From: Desulfurococcales archaeon
GTDB lineage: Archaea > Thermoproteota > Thermoprotei_A > CAZTBM01 > SZUA-1508
Assembly (NCBI GenBank): GCA_015661855.1
Contig: DQVH01000159.1
Span: 1 to 9,595 of the forward strand
Direction: 5' to 3'
Length of the DNA: 9,595 nt
Shown here one piece after another: positions 5,988 to 9,595 of this stretch (positions are counted from its first letter, which is position 1; each line of letters opens with the position of its first letter). The notes under the pieces were generated by a model. It was not told the origin of the DNA. It made no database searches and saw only the letters and a program-made list of their open reading frames with translations. The position numbers and the translations under genes are program-made.

Positions 5988-6320
5988 TTATCTCCTTTTC
6001 GGTGGTGTTTTAGGTTTAATATCTAATGGTTCATACTCTTCCTCAACTCTATCACTACTCTCGAAAATATCATCCTCAAAAACTACTAGTCTCTTCTCCA
6101 AAGCAAACTCTAAGATAATATTGTAATCTAGATCCTCTAAACCCTTTAAACCATATAACTCTACACCTTTACTCTTCAACCAGTCGATAAAATCCTGAAT
6201 TAACCCAGCTTGTAAGATTAAATCTACTAGTGTATCCTTACTAGGTTTCTCACATCCACTATGAGTATTCAAAGCGGAAAACACCCTAACAGTTTTATGT
6301 GGGGGAAAAGTAGGGGGCAC
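5988..6320 (-). CDS. Small hypothetical protein, unrecognised
   Basis: The open frame has 110 codons from a GTG at 6318-6320; I do not recognise the protein. Residues 26-80 look like a compact alpha/beta fold (DTLVDLILQAGLIQDFIDWLK, then LEDLDYNIILEFALEKRLVVFEDD). Residues 82-96 are strongly acidic (SSDRVEEEYEP) and the end is short and basic (KPKTPPKRR), suggesting a soluble protein with a disordered tail. There are no membrane segments. The first 16 residues are proline-rich and unlike the rest, and the GTG lies only two bases past the box D of the guide RNA, so the true start is probably later: GTG at 6282-6284 or TTG at 6270-6272, the latter with GGGTG eight bases ahead (about 94 residues). 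The frame is open and the codon choice matches its neighbours, which supports a real gene. Confidence 0.6.
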   Translation of the reverse strand: MPPTFPPHKTVRVFSALNTHSGCEKPSKDTLVDLILQAGLIQDFIDWLKSKGVELYGLKGLEDLDYNIILEFALEKRLVVFEDDIFESSDRVEEEYEPLDIKPKTPPKRR

Positions 6321-6322
6321 TT

Positions 6323-6373
6323 TCAGACGCGGGTTCTCACATCACCTAAATCTGCCCTTGTAAGCCTCATCAT
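6323..6373 (-). ncRNA. C/D box small RNA (2'-O-methylation guide)
   Basis: All elements of an archaeal dual-guide C/D box RNA occur in order on the minus strand: box C ATGATGA (6367-6373, perfect RUGAUGA), a 12-nt guide GGCTTACAAGGG (6355-6366), box D' CAGA (6351-6354, one change from CUGA), a 5-nt link, box C' GTGATGT (6339-6345), a 12-nt guide GAGAACCCGCGT (6327-6338) and box D CTGA (6323-6326, perfect). The 12+12 spacing is what the archaeal L7Ae/Nop5/fibrillarin particle requires. The mature RNA should extend a few bases past each end. It lies just upstream of, and in the same direction as, the small gene at 5988. The methylated target base pairs with the fifth guide base upstream of box D or D'; see the finding on possible tRNA targets. 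Confidence 0.85.
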
Positions 6374-6552
6374 GTAGACTCGGCCTTCACTATACTTTTC
6401 GGTTTCTCTCTCAAATTAAGCTTCCGCTTTTAGAGTACATTTACAACTCTATTCCAGCCTGTACTGTTGAGTGGGAATTTTTAAATCTATGCTAACCTAT
6501 AATAGTCTTACGATAATAGTGTACTTCCACTACTAGTTCGATTGGAGAGTTT
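6374..6552. other. Divergent intergenic region between the guide RNA and the surface protein gene
   Basis: No reading frame is supported. On the minus strand it should carry the promoter of the guide RNA and small gene; AT-rich candidates are GAAAAGTATA (6391-6400) and GCTTAATTTG (6413-6422). On the plus strand it carries the TATA box and ribosome binding site of the large gene. Confidence 0.45.
6477..6487 (+). promoter_or_regulatory. TATA box of the surface protein gene
   Basis: ATTTTTAAATC on the plus strand contains the TTTAAA typical of crenarchaeal promoters. A start of transcription around 6508 would give a leader of about 45 bases, ending in the ribosome binding site GGAGAG at 6544-6549, three bases before the GTG at 6553. 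Confidence 0.5.
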
Positions 6553-9500
6553 GTGTCTTCGAGGTTACAACCTATGCACATACATGATTTAAAGTTACAG
6601 TTTGACAGAAGTATTCTAGTATTCATTACACTTACAATACTAGTCTATATTATACTTGGTTGTCAACCTGTATACTCTATGGAAGCTTCAATAGTAAACT
6701 ACGGGTATGGTGTTGTACTGAAACTCTCCAATTCAAGTATAAGTAGTGTTGGAGTAGTAAGTGATAGTGTTTTCATTGCATCATCAAATAACGATGTCTA
6801 CATAGTCTACATTAACGTAACTGATGGCACCTTTAGAGTTTGGAATAGAACTCTCCCAGATAAGGTAGAACTTCTAGCTCTAGGTGGGTTCAATAGTAGC
6901 TATGTAGCTTTATCAACAGTTGGTGGTGAAGTTTTAGTTATAGACTTATCTATGGAGAAACTTAGCTCAATAAGAGAGCTACTTAAAGTTACTGGTCATA
7001 AGTCTAATGTTAAAAAAGTACTCTTAGATAGTGAACATGGTATACTACTAGTATTAGACGATAACGGCCTACTATACGTATACAATGTACTATCCCATGG
7101 CAGATTAGAGATTGGATATAGGGGTATACATAACGGAAAACTGGTTAAAACAATACAACACTACCTCAATATAACAAATATCACCTCTATTAGTATAGTT
7201 GATGTAGTGTTGAGAGTAGACTACTATGAGTGTAGAAACTCCTACAACTATAATAGTGAGTACACGTTAGTAAGAGGGTTAATATCCACATACACTTACA
7301 CCTACACGTTTATGGCTATACTAAACTTTACAAGTGCACCACTAGACTACAACATTCTATACTTAACACTACTCCCAACACAAATAAGTGGTCCTATGAG
7401 TATATCACGTTTTACCGGTAGAGATATACTAGTAGTCTCCTATGTAGATAGGGATGTTATAAAGTGGATTATACTTAAAAGGGTAGAGAATGGCATACTA
7501 AACTATACTCCAGTTACAGAATTCTACTACCCAATACTAGGTACTGTAACAGACATAATCATGTACCATAGTGTAAACTCAGTATACACTATTGTTGGTG
7601 GAGTTGATAATAACGTTTACATGTTTAATATATCAACGGATATCTATGGTGAAGTATTCAACTTTAAACTTGAGTGGAGTCTTCCAATAAACCCACTAGC
7701 AGGCCCCATTAAACATATAGATCTCATTTGGGCTTGGAGAAGACTAGAGTACAATATTATGGGGTTTATACTGGTAACAACACCTAAAACTACACAGTTA
7801 GTAACATTAAACTGTGGACTACCATTATGGATTCAAGAACATGGACTACCAGTAGTTGGAGAGGTTACTGATGTATCAGTATCAACTACAGGTAACCTTA
7901 TAGTTTACGGTTTAAGTGATGGAAGAGTATTCATACTACAAGGTTTAAAGAGACACCTATATGCTAAAGGGCTACCAGAATACTTTAAAGTTAAAGTTAG
8001 AGTACTATTAAACAATACTAAACCACTAGTAGGAGTTACCGTTGAACTACTAGATGAACTCTACAGGGTAGTAGCAAGAGGTTTAACCAACAATATAGGT
8101 GAAGTAGTATTCTATACTACTAGAGGCATATACTACGTTAGAGTTTTCGAGGAAACACTAGGTGAAATAACGGGTAGAGTGATTGTAGGGTTTAGGTGGA
8201 GTATAGATCCAGTATTAAACTTTAAACTCTACAACTTTACAGTAGAAATTATATGTGAAGGTGATCCATACGGTATAGGTTTTGGTAAAGGCCCAATAGA
8301 AAATGTAGAGGCACAACTAATACCCCTCGAAAAAGGCTTACCAGTATACAAGGGTGTATCTAACGAGAAGGGGGTTATAGTATTCGATAGAGTGGTAGTT
8401 AATGGAGTTGAGAAGTACATTGAACCTTATGTTAGAGAGGGTAAATATGTACTGATACTATTACTCCCAGATGGTAGGGTATTTGAGAGAGTAGTATACG
8501 TTAACTCATCGAAAACTCTAGAAGTAAAGGTTCCAGCAAGCTTAGAAACACTAGTACTTAAGATTCTCGATGAGGAAACCTTAGAAGAAGTATATCCTGT
8601 AAAACTAATGGTAAAACATTTAGCATCAGGTGTTAAAGGAGTACTACTAGTAACAAGTGAAAACTCAACACTAAAACTACCAAGAGGAGTCTACGAGTTA
8701 AAAGTTCTAGCTAAAGGCTATAAGCCTCTAACTAGGAATGTTAGTATTCCAGGTATAACAGTACTATACCTAACTCCAGTAAAATACGAGTTAACAATAC
8801 TAGTAGTTGACGAGTTCGGTTCACCCGTAAATAGATTCTACACTATAGTATCATGGGGTAACTGGACTACACATAAGAGTGGTATTAATGGAACAGTATC
8901 ATTCCATTTAAGGCCAGGCCTGTATAGGATAAAAGTTTATAGTGAAGGCTTTAAGCCTTCATCTAAGGTAATCGAGTTTACTAAAAACACAACAGTTAAC
9001 ATAGTACTCTACTACCCTAGATACAAGCTTACAGTAAATACACTAGATAGAGATACACTTAAACCTGTAACTGCAGTAATTGAGGTTTTAAGAGGTGATA
9101 GAGTAGTAGCTAAACTTAAACCACCATTTACAACGATAATTCTACCTAGAGGAGTATACTTAGTAAACATAATCCCCGAAGGACCATACCCTAAAAGGAG
9201 TGTAGAAGTAACATTAGATTCTGATAGAGAGTTGAGAATACTACTATCTAGAAGACCTTACACACTAAGAATTATAGTGAGAGATGAGAAAGGTATACCC
9301 TTAAGTGGTGTAAGAGTAGTTATCTCTAATAGTGAAGTAGTTAAAGGTAGAACTAGAGCTAATGGTGAGTTCTCTCTAAACCTACCACCCGGTAGATACA
9401 TAGTTAGAGTAGATTATGAAGGCTATACTAGTGTGGTTAGAGAGGTGGTGTTAAACCGTAATGTAATGTTGGAGTTTAAGCTTAAACCAACAATACAAAC

Positions 9501-9595
9501 AGTTATAGCTAGACTTGTAATGTCAAATTTAAACTACATTATAGTGGTAGTTGTAGGTGTAATTGTAGGAGTAGTATTCATTAAGTATGTTAAGC
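6553..9595 (+). CDS. Large secreted, membrane-anchored beta-propeller and beta-sandwich repeat protein, cut by the window edge
   Basis: The frame stays open for 1014 codons and runs off the right edge. I chose GTG 6553 because GGAGAG precedes it by three bases; ATG 6574 is an alternative. Residues 20-36 are a hydrophobic signal segment, so the protein is exported. Residues about 46-470 show repeated short strands of the kind SSNNDVYIVYI, DDNGLLYVYN, GGVDNNVYMFNI and GLSDGRVFILQ, suggesting a beta-propeller of PQQ/WD-like type. From about 480 there are about six beta-sandwich units; the last four, spaced 77-80 residues, carry LPRGVYELKVLAKGYKP (709), LRPGLYRIKVYSEGFKP (786), LPRGVYLVNIIPEGPYP (864) and LPPGRYIVRVDYEGY (944), the carboxypeptidase-regulatory/PEGA pattern. 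Residues 995-1010 are a valine/isoleucine-rich membrane segment, giving a C-terminal anchor. Many Asn-x-Ser/Thr sites suggest glycosylation. I infer a cell-surface protein of unknown ligand; it was too long and open-ended to have a visible stop. Confidence 0.85.
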   Translation, partial: MSSRLQPMHIHDLKLQFDRSILVFITLTILVYIILGCQPVYSMEASIVNYGYGVVLKLSNSSISSVGVVSDSVFIASSNNDVYIVYINVTDGTFRVWNRTLPDKVELLALGGFNSSYVALSTVGGEVLVIDLSMEKLSSIRELLKVTGHKSNVKKVLLDSEHGILLVLDDNGLLYVYNVLSHGRLEIGYRGIHNGKLVKTIQHYLNITNITSISIVDVVLRVDYYECRNSYNYNSEYTLVRGLISTYTYTYTFMAILNFTSAPLDYNILYLTLLPTQISGPMSISRFTGRDILVVSYVDRDVIKWIILKRVENGILNYTPVTEFYYPILGTVTDIIMYHSVNSVYTIVGGVDNNVYMFNISTDIYGEVFNFKLEWSLPINPLAGPIKHIDLIWAWRRLEYNIMGFILVTTPKTTQLVTLNCGLPLWIQEHGLPVVGEVTDVSVSTTGNLIVYGLSDGRVFILQGLKRHLYAKGLPEYFKVKVRVLLNNTKPLVGVTVELLDELYRVVARGLTNNIGEVVFYTTRGIYYVRVFEETLGEITGRVIVGFRWSIDPVLNFKLYNFTVEIICEGDPYGIGFGKGPIENVEAQLIPLEKGLPVYKGVSNEKGVIVFDRVVVNGVEKYIEPYVREGKYVLILLLPDGRVFERVVYVNSSKTLEVKVPASLETLVLKILDEETLEEVYPVKLMVKHLASGVKGVLLVTSENSTLKLPRGVYELKVLAKGYKPLTRNVSIPGITVLYLTPVKYELTILVVDEFGSPVNRFYTIVSWGNWTTHKSGINGTVSFHLRPGLYRIKVYSEGFKPSSKVIEFTKNTTVNIVLYYPRYKLTVNTLDRDTLKPVTAVIEVLRGDRVVAKLKPPFTTIILPRGVYLVNIIPEGPYPKRSVEVTLDSDRELRILLSRRPYTLRIIVRDEKGIPLSGVRVVISNSEVVKGRTRANGEFSLNLPPGRYIVRVDYEGYTSVVREVVLNRNVMLEFKLKPTIQTVIARLVMSNLNYIIVVVVGVIVGVVFIKYVK

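Noticed and set aside
7288..7311. Tandem TACACT/TACACC-like DNA repeat in the surface protein gene
   Set aside because: It encodes a short Thr-Tyr run (STYTYTYTF) in frame and is too short to be more than local codon repetition.
8229..8420. Minus-strand open frame of 63 codons
   Set aside because: It lies fully inside the coding sequence of the large plus-strand gene, has a low-complexity Thr/Ser/Pro composition and no ribosome binding site that I can see.
1..9595. CRISPR array, tRNA, rRNA or insertion sequence
   Set aside because: No regularly spaced repeats, no T-loop GGTTCRAAT-type signature outside coding sequence, and no transposase motifs or terminal repeats were found by eye.

Overview
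The window looks like DNA of a thermophilic crenarchaeote (Thermoproteota), probably near the Desulfurococcales; the genus is not resolved. The reasons are AT-rich sequence, heavy use of AGA/AGG, CTA, ATA and GTA codons, GTG and TTG start codons with GAGGTGA-type ribosome binding sites, TTTAAA/TTTATATA promoter boxes, a tungsten-type aldehyde:ferredoxin oxidoreductase, a textbook archaeal C/D box guide RNA and a large membrane-anchored surface protein.

Layout. Positions 1-1349 (minus strand) hold a two-gene unit: an isochorismatase-fold hydrolase with a complete nicotinamidase-type active site, followed 13 bases later by the N-terminal 263 residues of an aldehyde:ferredoxin oxidoreductase that runs off the left edge. 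Positions 1350-1572 are intergenic and hold a nested inverted repeat. Positions 1573-5709 (minus strand) are a tightly coupled four-gene operon: a homocitrate/citrate synthase-family enzyme, the large and small subunits of a LeuC/LeuD-type hydro-lyase, and an isocitrate/isopropylmalate dehydrogenase-family enzyme. Positions 5710-5987 are a regulatory region with repeated ATACGT motifs. Positions 5988-6320 hold a small unrecognised gene. Immediately upstream of it, 6323-6373 (minus) is a C/D box methylation guide RNA with both guides exactly 12 nt long. From 6553 (plus) to the right edge runs one open reading frame of at least 1014 codons, encoding a secreted, C-terminally anchored beta-propeller plus repeated beta-sandwich protein.

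How the genes work together. Read by generic family names, the four-gene operon looks like leucine or alpha-aminoadipate lysine biosynthesis. The details point elsewhere. The synthase has the signature blocks of Re-citrate synthases, and the dehydrogenase has the Ser-x-Asn isocitrate-binding motif and the Lys-Tyr pair of NADP-dependent isocitrate dehydrogenases. I infer that the operon is a self-contained oxidative half-TCA module (oxaloacetate + acetyl-CoA to citrate to isocitrate to 2-oxoglutarate), with a LeuCD-type enzyme acting as aconitase. This is the most interesting system in the window and it is testable biochemically.
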